From: Acholeplasmataceae bacterium
GTDB lineage: Bacteria > Bacillota_I > Bacilli_A > Acholeplasmatales > Acholeplasmataceae
Direction of reading: 5' to 3'
Assembly: GCA_030656435.1 (NCBI GenBank)
Contig: JAUSOA010000015.1
Location: 1-19,083 of the forward strand
DNA: 19,083 nucleotides
Shown: positions 1 to 7,195 of the stretch, one piece after another
Layout of the letters: each line of letters opens with the position of its first letter
Position numbering within the stretch: the stretch's first letter is position 1
Notes under the pieces: model-generated
Seen by the model: the letters and a program-made list of their open reading frames with translations, nothing else
Database searches by the model: none
What the model was told of the DNA's origin: nothing
Position numbers and translations under genes: made by a program

Positions 1-1
1 A

Positions 2-322
2 TACATCAAAATCGCACCACTTGATGGTGTTGGACTTGTCTTAAATAGTAAGGTTCCAGGGTTAAGAGATGATGTTGAAACCGTAGAACTAGAATACTGT
101 ATTGCATGCAATGCTGTAGGTAATATGTCAGAAGCATATGAAAAGCTTTTATTAGAGATTACAGAGCACCATAAGTCATTATTTACAAGATGGGATGAAA
201 TTGAGTTATCTTGGCATTTCATTGATCAAGTCAAGAAGCATCAAAAAGACCCGATTTTCTATAAAAATTATGAGGATTTGAAACCAATCATCCTTGAGAT
301 GACGAAAGAGGAAATGAAATGA
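2..322 (+). CDS. zwf: Glucose-6-phosphate 1-dehydrogenase, C-terminal part (5' end outside window)
   Basis: The frame is open from base 2 to a TGA at 320-322, giving about 106 residues with no start needed inside the window. The enzyme oxidises glucose-6-phosphate to 6-phosphogluconolactone with NAD(P)+ in the oxidative pentose phosphate pathway, supplying NADPH that fatty-acid synthesis would use. The visible part matches the C-terminal end of the family: a KVPG segment (residues 17-20 of the fragment), AYEKLLLE, then the family hallmark LFTRWDEIE followed by SWHFID. The catalytic His and Rossmann domain lie upstream and are not visible. An ATG at 125 is internal and should not be used as the gene start. 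The stop overlaps the next gene's ATG (ATGA at 319-322), so translation is probably coupled. Confidence 0.9.
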   Translation, partial: YIKIAPLDGVGLVLNSKVPGLRDDVETVELEYCIACNAVGNMSEAYEKLLLEITEHHKSLFTRWDEIELSWHFIDQVKKHQKDPIFYKNYEDLKPIILEMTKEEMK

Positions 323-963
323 AAATTTACGATGTTTCGATGACGATTTCTAAAGACATTCAAGTTTATAAGAACAAAGAAGAGAAAAAACCAACTTTTG
401 AAATTGTGTTAGACTTTGATTATGCATCAGCAAGAGAAACTCAGATGACTTTGAATTTGCATACCGGAACTCATATGGACTTTCCTTTGCATATGATACC
501 AAACGGAGAAAACTCAGATACCCTAGATTTAAGTCGTTTGATTACGATGGTTAAGGTTTATGATATGACTCATTTGAAATCATATATCGAAGAAGATGAC
601 TTACGCAGTATGGACATCAAAAAGGGCGATTTTGTTTTATTTAAAACGAGAAATTCCTTTGAGGATAGTTTTAATTTTAATTTTGTATTTATCAATGAGT
701 CTGCAAGTCAATACTTAGCTGAGTTGAAAGTCAGCGGAGTTGGAGTCGATGGTCTTGGTGTTGAAAGAGACCAAGAGGGTCATCCTACGCACAAAAACTT
801 ATTCAAGGCAGATATTATCATCATCGAAGGATTAAGACTTAAGGATATCGCTGAAGGCCAATACATGATGTATGCACTACCTATAAAAATTAAGGGAATG
901 GATGCATTACCCTTATCGGTTATTTTAGTTGAGGACTCATATGATACGTACAGCAACGACTAA
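319..963 (+). CDS. Cyclase / arylformamidase-family metal-dependent hydrolase
   Basis: This 214-residue protein belongs to the putative cyclase family (PF04199, kynurenine formamidase-like). The metal-binding signature H-x-GTH-x-D-x-P-x-H is intact at residues 48-58 (His48, His52, Asp54, His58). The family's later IIEGL segment with the conserved Glu and a G-x-DA-x-P close to the C-terminus are also present. Family members hydrolyse N-formylkynurenine, isatin or other small amides and lactones using Zn or Mn; the substrate here cannot be told. No tryptophan-degradation gene is adjacent, so a kynurenine role is not supported by context. The ATG overlaps the zwf stop and has an AAAGAGGA Shine-Dalgarno just upstream (305-312). 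Its 3' end overlaps the following acetyltransferase by 23 nt. Confidence 0.82.
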   Translation: MKIYDVSMTISKDIQVYKNKEEKKPTFEIVLDFDYASARETQMTLNLHTGTHMDFPLHMIPNGENSDTLDLSRLITMVKVYDMTHLKSYIEEDDLRSMDIKKGDFVLFKTRNSFEDSFNFNFVFINESASQYLAELKVSGVGVDGLGVERDQEGHPTHKNLFKADIIIIEGLRLKDIAEGQYMMYALPIKIKGMDALPLSVILVEDSYDTYSND

Positions 964-1450
964 TGATTTAGATCAAATTTGGCTGCTCAGAGAAGAAACT
1001 AGAGTGTTATTACATGATCGAGGAATTGATCAATGGCAGCACACGAATCCTTCTTTTGAAACATTTAAAAATGACATTCGCTTAGGTGAGTTTTATGTTT
1101 ATGAAAAGGATGGGAACATCCTAGGGATGATTGCGATTAAGGGTGGAATTGAGAAAACGTATAATATTATATACGATGGTAAATGGGGCTATGACTTACC
1201 CTATTTAACTATTCATCGTCTCGCTGTGAAAAGAGATCTTCTAGGCGGTCAAATATCTAGAGAACTCCTTAAGTTTGCTGACCATTTAGCTTTAGAAAAA
1301 GGGATTAACTATATAAGAATTGATACCTATTACACAAATAAGTATGCAATCCGTTTGTTTCAAGAGTTTGGTTACATTTTGCGTGGTTGGATTTTATTAG
1401 AACCAGGTGAAGGAGATTTAAAGCGACTCGCATTTGATAAATTACTATAG
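941..1450 (+). CDS. GNAT-family N-acetyltransferase
   Basis: A 169-residue GNAT-fold protein. It starts IRTATTNDLDQIWLL, the usual beta1-alpha1 opening of acetyltransferases. The acetyl-CoA binding strand and loop lie around LTIHRLAVKRDLLGGQISRELL (roughly residues 90-110), where R-D-L-L-G-G-Q-I replaces the usual Q/R-x-x-G-x-G/A. The C-terminal part, N-KYAIRLFQEFGY, is the standard alpha4-beta6 element. The substrate is unknown. I chose the ATG at 941 because a GAGG Shine-Dalgarno sits 6 nt upstream at 931-934; a TTG at 929 in the same frame lacks one. The gene overlaps the cyclase gene by 23 nt, which points to co-translation in one operon. Confidence 0.82.
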   Translation: MIRTATTNDLDQIWLLREETRVLLHDRGIDQWQHTNPSFETFKNDIRLGEFYVYEKDGNILGMIAIKGGIEKTYNIIYDGKWGYDLPYLTIHRLAVKRDLLGGQISRELLKFADHLALEKGINYIRIDTYYTNKYAIRLFQEFGYILRGWILLEPGEGDLKRLAFDKLL

Positions 1451-1461
1451 GAGGATTTTTA

Positions 1462-2385
1462 ATGAAGATTTGGTTAGACACATGGACCTTAAAGGAAAAG
1501 TACTATAAAGAACTATTCGAAAAGTATCCTGAGCATCAATTTTCTACTGTTATGGAAGATTCCTATGATGCAGATATCATTATTTGTATGCCAGGCTTTG
1601 TAACGAAGGAGAATTTAGACAATTTTCATAAACTAAAGTGGATTCAACTCCTTACTGCTGGATATAATACAATTGATTTAGAATACATCAAGAATAGAAA
1701 TATCCTCTTGACATATGCTAAGGATGTTTTTAGTATACAGATTGCAGAGGATGTCTTTTCAAAAATACTTTACTTCAATAGAAATATAGGGATTTATCAT
1801 GATCAAATTAAATCTGGTCTTTGGAAGCATACACAAGTCTTGCATGAAATATGTCACTCGACAGTAGGTATCATTGGTGCTGGATCAATCGGTACTGAAA
1901 TCGCTAAAAGAATGAAGTCGTTTGACGCGAAGGTCATTGGTTACCGTAGAAGTAAAGGTGAACATGAATTTTATGATGTGATGTATCGCGATCGCAAGGG
2001 ATTTGAGAAGCTCCTTAAGACAAGTGACTATATCATCATCTCGATTCCTTTAAACAAGGAGACATATCACTTAATTGGCGTTAATGAATTCAAAATGATG
2101 AAGTCAACAGCTATTCTAATCAATGTTGCTAGAGGAGAGATTATCGATCAAAAAGCTTTAATCGAAGCTCTTGAAAATAAAAAAATTAGAGGAGCGGGTC
2201 TCGATGTAACTACACCAGAGCCTCTTCCTGAAAATGATTTGCTATGGAGTACAAGAAATGTATTCATTACCCCACACAATTCTTCAGCAAGTCCCTATGT
2301 CCATCAGAGATTAATGGACGAGGTCAGTGACACCTTAGATCGTTACATCAATCACCTAGAATTAGACAATATCGTTAAACTTTAG
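1462..2385 (+). CDS. D-isomer-specific 2-hydroxyacid dehydrogenase, NAD(P)-binding
   Basis: A 307-residue member of the D-2-hydroxyacid dehydrogenase family, which interconverts 2-oxoacids and D-2-hydroxyacids with NAD(P)H. The N-terminal half is the substrate/catalytic lobe (WIQLLTAGYNTID, residues 60-72). The Rossmann lobe carries GAGSIG at 139-144. The catalytic residues fit the family: Arg224 in NVARGEIID, Glu253 in DVTTPEPLP, and His272 in ITPHNSS. An Arg-Arg pair (162-163) follows the beta2 strand where NAD-specific members have Asp, so NADP preference is possible; that is an inference. The exact substrate cannot be assigned. A TAGGAGG Shine-Dalgarno at 1448-1454 sets the start. It is the last gene of the upstream operon and is followed directly by a terminator. 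Confidence 0.88.
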   Translation: MKIWLDTWTLKEKYYKELFEKYPEHQFSTVMEDSYDADIIICMPGFVTKENLDNFHKLKWIQLLTAGYNTIDLEYIKNRNILLTYAKDVFSIQIAEDVFSKILYFNRNIGIYHDQIKSGLWKHTQVLHEICHSTVGIIGAGSIGTEIAKRMKSFDAKVIGYRRSKGEHEFYDVMYRDRKGFEKLLKTSDYIIISIPLNKETYHLIGVNEFKMMKSTAILINVARGEIIDQKALIEALENKKIRGAGLDVTTPEPLPENDLLWSTRNVFITPHNSSASPYVHQRLMDEVSDTLDRYINHLELDNIVKL

Positions 2386-2386
2386 G

Positions 2387-2412
2387 ACCTATGAGTAGCT
2401 CATAGGTTTTTT
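2387..2412 (+). terminator. Rho-independent terminator after the zwf operon
   Basis: A perfect 9-bp stem, ACCTATGAG at 2387-2395 paired with CTCATAGGT at 2399-2407, has a 3-nt loop TAG and runs into six T residues (2407-2412). It begins one base after the dehydrogenase stop codon and separates that operon from the acc-fab promoter region. Confidence 0.9.
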
Positions 2413-2420
2413 GTTTAACT

Positions 2421-2437
2421 ATGTAAACCGCTTACAT
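2421..2437. promoter_or_regulatory. 17-bp palindrome, cre-like operator candidate upstream of the acc-fab promoter
   Basis: ATGTAAACCGCTTACAT is a dyad with 6-bp perfect arms (ATGTAA/TTACAT). It resembles a CcpA/LacI-family operator (TGTAA..TTACA) but has a 5-nt centre rather than the usual even-spaced centre with CG. It lies 11 nt upstream of the -35 box, where an activator or upstream repressor could bind. The half ATGTAAA recurs at 2457-2463, 36 bp downstream. The regulator is not in the window. Confidence 0.4.
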
Positions 2438-2448
2438 TCCTAAAAATG

Positions 2449-2476
2449 TTGACATCATGTAAATATATGATAGAAT
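2449..2476 (+). promoter_or_regulatory. accB: Promoter of the acc-fab-birA-bioY operon
   Basis: The -35 box TTGACA (2449-2454), a 16-bp spacer and the -10 box TAGAAT (2471-2476) are visible, with an extended TG motif (TGA at 2468-2470) before the -10. The predicted transcription start is near 2483, leaving a leader of about 250 nt before accB. No other clear promoter was seen inside the operon. Confidence 0.75.
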
Positions 2477-2482
2477 AAACAC

Positions 2483-2735
2483 AGGCGTATTCTTTGAATT
2501 TCAAAACATTTGAGGTTCAATCGAAGGGAGTGGTGCCTCGAACAAAGGGATGGGTTTTGACTATTTGAAAAATTATTGATTTTATGAAGCACATTTCAAA
2601 CAGCAATGGTCATCTGAATCAAACATCTTAAGGATTATCATGTATGGACAATTATAAAACATGCAGCTAACGATAGACTTTTGGTGCCAAAAAATAGTTT
2701 TAAAAAATACAAATGAAAAGTGAAATGGTAAACAT
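2483..2735 (+). other. Long 5' leader of the acc-fab operon, no gene found
   Basis: About 253 nt of predicted untranslated leader. A nested fold is possible: TCAAAAC (2501-2507) with GTTTTGA (2554-2560) outside TTTGAGG (2509-2515) with CCTCGAA (2536-2542), the latter containing one G-T pair. A short palindrome TTTTGGTGCCAAAA lies at 2679-2692. Only tiny ORFs occur: 15 codons from 2584, and 8 codons from 2713 whose TGA overlaps the accB ATG. Neither has a convincing ribosome binding site. I see no U-tailed terminator and no known riboswitch class. Confidence 0.45.
2493..2513. promoter_or_regulatory. FabT-like operator candidate just downstream of the acc-fab start site
   Basis: TTTGAATTTCAAA (2493-2505) is a TTTGA-N3-TCAAA dyad, the same layout as the published core of the FabT (MarR-family) operator of lactic acid bacteria and streptococci, TTTGA-N3-TCAAA. 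It shares its right half with a second overlapping dyad TCAAAACATTTGA (2501-2513). It sits about 10 nt after the predicted start site, a position suited to repression. No MarR regulator gene is present in this window, and AT-rich palindromes arise by chance, so this is a motif match only. Confidence 0.4.
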
Positions 2736-3185
2736 ATGACAATTAAAGAAATACAGAGTATCATCAAGGATTTTGAGAGTTCATCCTTGATGTCTCTTGA
2801 ACTTGAAATGGATACATTTAAATTAAGACTTTCTAAGAATAAAACCAATGAAGTAATTGTAAAGGAAGATCACAAAGAAGAAGCTAAATCACAGCAATCA
2901 CATGCAACTACTGCTCAAAAAGCAGAAACACATAATCATACAATGATAAAATCACCACTCGTAGGTACTTTTTACGCTGCATCTACACCGACCGGAAAAC
3001 CATTTGTTGAAGTCGGATCGCACGTGAAAAAAGGACAAGTCGTGTGCATTATTGAAGCGATGAAAATCATGAACGAAATCACCTCTCCTTATGAAGGAAC
3101 AGTCAAGGAGGTTTTTGTGCGTAACGGTGATGTCGTTGGCTTCAATCATGGACTGATACGAATCGGTGATGCCAATGAAAAATAA
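2736..3185 (+). CDS. accB: Biotin carboxyl carrier protein of acetyl-CoA carboxylase (BCCP)
   Basis: This 149-residue protein carries the biotin that shuttles CO2 from biotin carboxylase to carboxyltransferase, making malonyl-CoA in the cytoplasm. It has the usual layout: an N-terminal alpha-helical segment (1-33), a polar low-complexity linker rich in Ala, Gln, His and Lys (about 38-68), and a biotinyl domain (70-146). The domain holds the EAMKIMN motif with the biotinylated Lys110. The ATG at 2736 is the only in-frame start after the TGA at 2721-2723. Its Shine-Dalgarno is weak (only GGT-like bases at 2727-2729), unlike most neighbours, which may matter for leader control. It opens the acc-fab operon, and its stop lies within the start region of accC. 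Confidence 0.95.
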   Translation: MTIKEIQSIIKDFESSSLMSLELEMDTFKLRLSKNKTNEVIVKEDHKEEAKSQQSHATTAQKAETHNHTMIKSPLVGTFYAASTPTGKPFVEVGSHVKKGQVVCIIEAMKIMNEITSPYEGTVKEVFVRNGDVVGFNHGLIRIGDANEK

Positions 3186-4539
3186 AATCTTAGTCGCTAA
3201 CCGTGGTGAAATCGCGGTTCGTGTGATTCGTGCTGCTAAGGAACTCGGCATTGAAACAGTTGCCGTTTATTCTCTTGCAGATGAAAATAGTTTACATGTG
3301 AAGCTTGCGGATGAAGCAATTTGCATTGGTGGAAATCAAAGTAAGGAAAGCTATTTAAACATGAATAGTGTTTTATCTGCTGCGATCTCTACAGGATGTA
3401 ATGCAATTCATCCAGGTTATGGTTTTCTTTCTGAAAATAGCGAATTTGTTGAAATGGTTGAACGCTGTAATATTTCATTTATCGGACCGAATTCAAAAAC
3501 GATTGCGATGATTGGTGACAAGGCGTCTGCTAGAGAAATTGCCAAAAACAATGGGGTTCCTATTGTTGAAGGTAGTGATGGAATTATTGAAAACTCCCAA
3601 GAGGGATTAAAAATAGCTAAAAAGATCGGTTATCCCGTCATGATTAAAGCATCCAGTGGCGGTGGTGGACGAGGCATCAGTATTGCTCGCTCAGATGAAG
3701 AATTCCTGGGTGCTTTTGAACGTACTGCGATGGAAGCAGAAATCAGCTTTGGTGATAAATCCTTGTATATCGAAAAATTTATCGAATCACCAAGACATAT
3801 CGAAATTCAAATCATTGCAGATACAAAGGGAAATGTTGTTCATCTATTTGAACGTGATTGTTCAATGCAAAGAAGAAATCAAAAAATGATTGAAGAAACA
3901 CCTTCTCCCATCTTAAATGAAATACTTAGAAGAAAAATCGGAGCTGCAGCGATTAAACTCGCTAAAGCAATTCAATATGTAAATGCAGGAACTATCGAAT
4001 TTTTAGTTGACCCTAAAGGTAACTTTTACTTTATCGAAATGAACACAAGAATTCAAGTTGAGCATCCAATCACTGAGGCAATTACTGGAATTGATTTAGT
4101 CAAGGAACAGATTAAGATTGCCTATGGCAAGGAACTCTCTTTTAAGCAAAGAGATGTTAAAATTAATGGTCACGCCATTGAGTGTAGAATTAATGCAGAG
4201 AATGCCATGAAGGGATTCATTCCAACCCCTGGAAAGATTACCAATATTTTATTTCCTGGGGGAATCGGTATTCGTATTGATACTCATATTTATCCGGGAT
4301 ACGAGGTTCCACCATTTTATGACTCAATGCTTGCAAAGCTAATTGTACATGCTCCAACCAGAAGAGAAGCAATCAAAAAAATGCGTGTTGCTCTCGAGCA
4401 ATTTGTCATTGAAGGAATATCAACAAATATCGAATACCAATATTTGATCATGCACAATCCGGATTTCATTAAAGGTCAATATGACACTGGATTTATAGCA
4501 CGCTTCAACACTCTTGTGGAGGCTCAAAATCGTGAATGA
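3175..4539 (+). CDS. accC: Biotin carboxylase subunit of acetyl-CoA carboxylase
   Basis: A 454-residue ATP-grasp enzyme that carboxylates the biotin of AccB using ATP and bicarbonate. The N-terminal KILVANRGEIAVRVIRAAKELG, the glycine-rich ATP loop KASSGGGGRG (158-167), the HIEIQI strand (208-213), ERDCS-QRR-QK (226-237), and EMNTRIQVEHPITE (288-301) with its catalytic Glu and Arg are all present. Length is normal for the family (about 450). I prefer the ATG at 3175 (MKNKILVANRGE), which matches family N-termini; an in-frame GTG at 3166 and ATG at 3169 would add two or three residues. It overlaps accB by 11 nt, so the two subunits that act together are probably translated together. It ends with TGA inside the accD start region. 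Confidence 0.96.
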   Translation: MKNKILVANRGEIAVRVIRAAKELGIETVAVYSLADENSLHVKLADEAICIGGNQSKESYLNMNSVLSAAISTGCNAIHPGYGFLSENSEFVEMVERCNISFIGPNSKTIAMIGDKASAREIAKNNGVPIVEGSDGIIENSQEGLKIAKKIGYPVMIKASSGGGGRGISIARSDEEFLGAFERTAMEAEISFGDKSLYIEKFIESPRHIEIQIIADTKGNVVHLFERDCSMQRRNQKMIEETPSPILNEILRRKIGAAAIKLAKAIQYVNAGTIEFLVDPKGNFYFIEMNTRIQVEHPITEAITGIDLVKEQIKIAYGKELSFKQRDVKINGHAIECRINAENAMKGFIPTPGKITNILFPGGIGIRIDTHIYPGYEVPPFYDSMLAKLIVHAPTRREAIKKMRVALEQFVIEGISTNIEYQYLIMHNPDFIKGQYDTGFIARFNTLVEAQNRE

Positions 4540-5407
4540 TTTCCTAAGTGATAGAAAAACTAAATTAGAAGATTTCAAGAAAAACGTCAGAAAAAAACAG
4601 ACAACATATGAACCCATTGATATTCCAGATGGTCTTTTCATCAAGTGCGACCAATGTGGTGCTGCAATTTATGAAAAAAATCTAGAATTGAATCATTTAA
4701 TCTGTCCTTATTGTGAATTCCATTTTAGAATGGGAGCACAAAAAAGATTAGACTTAACTATTGATCATGGTAGTTTTATTGAAATCAACCGAGAAATCAC
4801 TTCAACAAACCCACTCGGTATGCCTGATTACTCAGAAAAGATGAAAATTGGTAAAAAGCTTACGAAGATGAATGAAGCTTTTTTGAGTGGAACAGCGACC
4901 ATTGTTGGTATTCCTATAGCAATTGGTGTCCTAGACTCTAACTTTATGATGGGTTCTATGGGTAGTGCAGTTGGTGAAAAGGTCACAAGACTGATTGAAC
5001 ACGCAACTCAGAATAAACTACCACTCATCATTTTTTCAGCATCTGGTGGTGCACGTATGCAGGAAGGAATTTTATCTTTAATGCAGATGGCAAAAACCAG
5101 CGCTGCACTTCATTATTTCGATCAAGAAGGACTACTTTATATTAGCGTGATGACAAATCCGACCACAGGTGGGGTTGCAGCAAGCTTTGCATCGTTAGGC
5201 GATATTAATATCGCTGAAAAGTCCTCTCTCATAGGTTTTGCAGGGGCGAGAGTCATTAAACAGACCATTCGCCAGGACTTACCAGAAGGCTTTCAAACCG
5301 ATCAGTTTCAACTAGAACATGGTCAGGTTGATTTAGTCATCCATCGTAAGGACATGAGAAAAACGTTATATAAGTTACTACAACTGCATTCAGGAAGAAG
5401 GGATTAG
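4532..5407 (+). CDS. accD: Acetyl-CoA carboxylase carboxyltransferase subunit beta
   Basis: A 291-residue subunit that pairs with AccA to move the carboxyl group from biotin to acetyl-CoA, giving malonyl-CoA. The N-terminal zinc ribbon is intact: Cys39, Cys42, Cys58 and Cys61 (C-x2-C-x15-C-x2-C). The crotonase-fold body has MGSMGSAVGEK, SASGGARMQEG and NPTTGGVAASFA, all typical of AccD. I set the start at the GTG at 4532 because GTGGAGG (4516-4522) lies 9 nt upstream as a Shine-Dalgarno; the TTG at 4514 would put that motif inside the gene. The gene overlaps accC by 8 nt and is separated from accA by a single base. Confidence 0.95.
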   Translation: MNDFLSDRKTKLEDFKKNVRKKQTTYEPIDIPDGLFIKCDQCGAAIYEKNLELNHLICPYCEFHFRMGAQKRLDLTIDHGSFIEINREITSTNPLGMPDYSEKMKIGKKLTKMNEAFLSGTATIVGIPIAIGVLDSNFMMGSMGSAVGEKVTRLIEHATQNKLPLIIFSASGGARMQEGILSLMQMAKTSAALHYFDQEGLLYISVMTNPTTGGVAASFASLGDINIAEKSSLIGFAGARVIKQTIRQDLPEGFQTDQFQLEHGQVDLVIHRKDMRKTLYKLLQLHSGRRD

Positions 5408-5408
5408 C

Positions 5409-6245
5409 ATGAGCGAAAACAAGGCATGGGAAAAAGTAAGACTCGCTCGTCATCCAAAAAGACCGACTAGCAGTTATATCATTAAAGAACTGTTTCCTGA
5501 CTTTATTGAACTTCATGGAGATAGAGGTTTTGCTGATGACCAAGCAATCATCGGAGGCATCGGAACGCTCAATGGTATTCCAATGACTGTGATTGCTGAG
5601 GAAAAAGGTGTGACCACAGAAGAAAAAATTAGACATAATTTTGGTATGCCTCATCCTGAGGGATACCGTAAAGCAATTCGTTTAATGAAACAAGCGGAAA
5701 AATTTAAACGTCCTATTTTGTGTATTATCGATACTCCAGGTGCATACCCAGGAATCGGTGCTGAAGAACGTGGACAAGCACAAGCCATCGCCTATAACTT
5801 AAAGACGATGATGGGACTCAAGACACCAATTATTATTTTAGTTTTAAGCGAGGGTGGCTCTGGTGGAGCACTCGCTATTGGTGTTGGTGATTATGTAATG
5901 ATGTTTGAAAATAGTATTTATGCAATACTTTCACCAGAAGGATTCGCATCGATCATTTATAAGGATTCATCAAAGGCAGATCATGCTGCAAGTTTGATGA
6001 AACTAACTGCTGAAGATTTAAAGCATTTTAATGTGATAGATTCCATTATTTCTGAGCATGAAGGATTGCATATCAATCCTGACTTTGGTGTTTTAGAATT
6101 AAAGAAAGAATTATCAAAGATCATAAAAAAACTAACCATTCTTTCAACAACTAAACTTTTAAATAATAGATACCAGAAATTTAGAAAGATGGGTGTTTTT
6201 GTCGAACAAGGAGAAAAAAATGAAAATGAATCAACCAATGATTAA
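5409..6245 (+). CDS. accA: Acetyl-CoA carboxylase carboxyltransferase subunit alpha
   Basis: A 278-residue partner of AccD in the carboxyltransferase, shorter than the E. coli type (about 319) because the N-terminal extension is reduced. It carries RHPKRP near the start, ELHGDRG-ADD (34-44), NFGMPHPEGYRKAIRLM (77-93), DTPGAYPGIGAEERGQ (108-123) and the oxyanion-hole loop GGSGGALAIG (149-158), followed by SPEG-ASI. All are family hallmarks. The C-terminal tail is rich in Asn and Glu. The start is the ATG one base after the accD stop, preceded by AGGAAGAAGG. The 3' end overlaps fabH by 26 nt. Confidence 0.95.
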   Translation: MSENKAWEKVRLARHPKRPTSSYIIKELFPDFIELHGDRGFADDQAIIGGIGTLNGIPMTVIAEEKGVTTEEKIRHNFGMPHPEGYRKAIRLMKQAEKFKRPILCIIDTPGAYPGIGAEERGQAQAIAYNLKTMMGLKTPIIILVLSEGGSGGALAIGVGDYVMMFENSIYAILSPEGFASIIYKDSSKADHAASLMKLTAEDLKHFNVIDSIISEHEGLHINPDFGVLELKKELSKIIKKLTILSTTKLLNNRYQKFRKMGVFVEQGEKNENESTND

Positions 6246-7158
6246 GGTTGTATCCAGTGGAAAATACGTACCATCTACATTAATTACCAATGAAGATTTG
6301 GAAAAGCTCGTTGAAACATCAGATGAATGGATTATGACCCGTACGGGAATCAAAACCAGACATAAGGCTGTAGATGAATTGACTAGTGAAATGGCAGTGA
6401 AAGCTGCAGAAGATGCAATTAAAAGAGTTAATTATGATGTATCAAAAATAGATTTAATTGTTATGGCAACCATTACTGGTGATCAAATGACACCATCAAC
6501 TGCTAATTTTATACAAGCAAAGCTTGGACTCGTACATGAAGTCATGAGCTTTGATATCAATGCAGCCTGCACTGGCTTTGTTTATGGTCTTGAGGTTGCA
6601 GCAGCATTACTCCAAACCGGAAGATTTAGAGCAGCACTTGTTATAGGGGGAGAAACATTAACTAAAATTGTTGATTATACAGATCGTAATACATGCATTC
6701 TCTTTGGTGATGGAGCAGGAGCAATGATTATTGAACCAGCAACTCAAGAAAGAAATAAGGCATATTTTTTCAATGCAGCTAGAGGCGATTTGAATAACAC
6801 ATTAACAGTAGTCAGCAAAATTAAGATGGACGGCAAAAAGGTTTATCAGTTTGCTGTTGATGCTATGCAACAAGCCATTCAAAAGGTTTTAGATGATGCA
6901 GGTTTATTAGTAGAAGATATCGATATGATCATTCCGCATCAAGCAAATGAAAGAATTATTCAATCTGTTTCGAAATCAATGTCTATTCCTATGGAAAAAT
7001 TTATGTTAAACTTAAGTGAATACGGCAATACGTCTGCTGCAAGCATTCCGATTACCATTTCAGAATATTTTGATAAAAATGAGACCAAAAATAAGAAAAT
7101 TCTTCTTGTTGGTTTTGGTGGTGGATTTACTTGGGGTAGTGCAATTTTACAGTTATAA
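6220..7158 (+). CDS. fabH: Beta-ketoacyl-ACP synthase III
   Basis: FabH starts fatty-acid synthesis by condensing an acyl-CoA primer with malonyl-ACP. The triad is present: Cys117 in NAACTGF, His240 in IIPHQANERI and Asn270 in EYGNTSAAS. SDEWI-TRTGI near residue 35, FGDGAGA (162-168) and the closing GFGGGFTWG are also typical. The protein is 312 residues, slightly short of the usual 320-330. The shortening falls in the segment between the GDGAGA loop and the MDG (203-205), so that loop is reduced. I chose the ATG at 6220, 6 nt after an AAGGAG Shine-Dalgarno (6208-6213); the GTG at 6193 has no such signal. Primer preference (branched or straight) cannot be read from sequence. Confidence 0.95.
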   Translation: MKMNQPMIKVVSSGKYVPSTLITNEDLEKLVETSDEWIMTRTGIKTRHKAVDELTSEMAVKAAEDAIKRVNYDVSKIDLIVMATITGDQMTPSTANFIQAKLGLVHEVMSFDINAACTGFVYGLEVAAALLQTGRFRAALVIGGETLTKIVDYTDRNTCILFGDGAGAMIIEPATQERNKAYFFNAARGDLNNTLTVVSKIKMDGKKVYQFAVDAMQQAIQKVLDDAGLLVEDIDMIIPHQANERIIQSVSKSMSIPMEKFMLNLSEYGNTSAASIPITISEYFDKNETKNKKILLVGFGGGFTWGSAILQL

Positions 7159-7195
7159 ACACGATTTTTAAAAATGAGAAACGGAAGTTATCGAT

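Noticed and set aside
929..940. TTG start for the acetyltransferase at 929
   Set aside because: The GAGG Shine-Dalgarno at 931-934 lies inside that extension and fits the ATG at 941.
2524..2550. T-box-like string (GGGAGTGGTGCCTCG) in the acc-fab leader
   Set aside because: The invariant TGGNACC core is TGGTGCC, there is no stem I or specifier loop in the short upstream transcript, and no U-tailed terminator follows.
2679..2692. Perfect 14-bp palindrome TTTTGGTGCCAAAA as an operator or terminator
   Set aside because: The 2-nt loop is too small for a hairpin, it has no tail suitable for termination, and it matches no operator I know; kept only as a note in the leader.
2713..2739. 8-codon upstream ORF whose TGA overlaps the accB ATG
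   Set aside because: No Shine-Dalgarno; such short ORFs are common by chance in AT-rich sequence.
2582..2848. Minus-strand ORF of 88 residues
   Set aside because: It lies across the leader and accB start, has no promoter or Shine-Dalgarno, and resembles no family.
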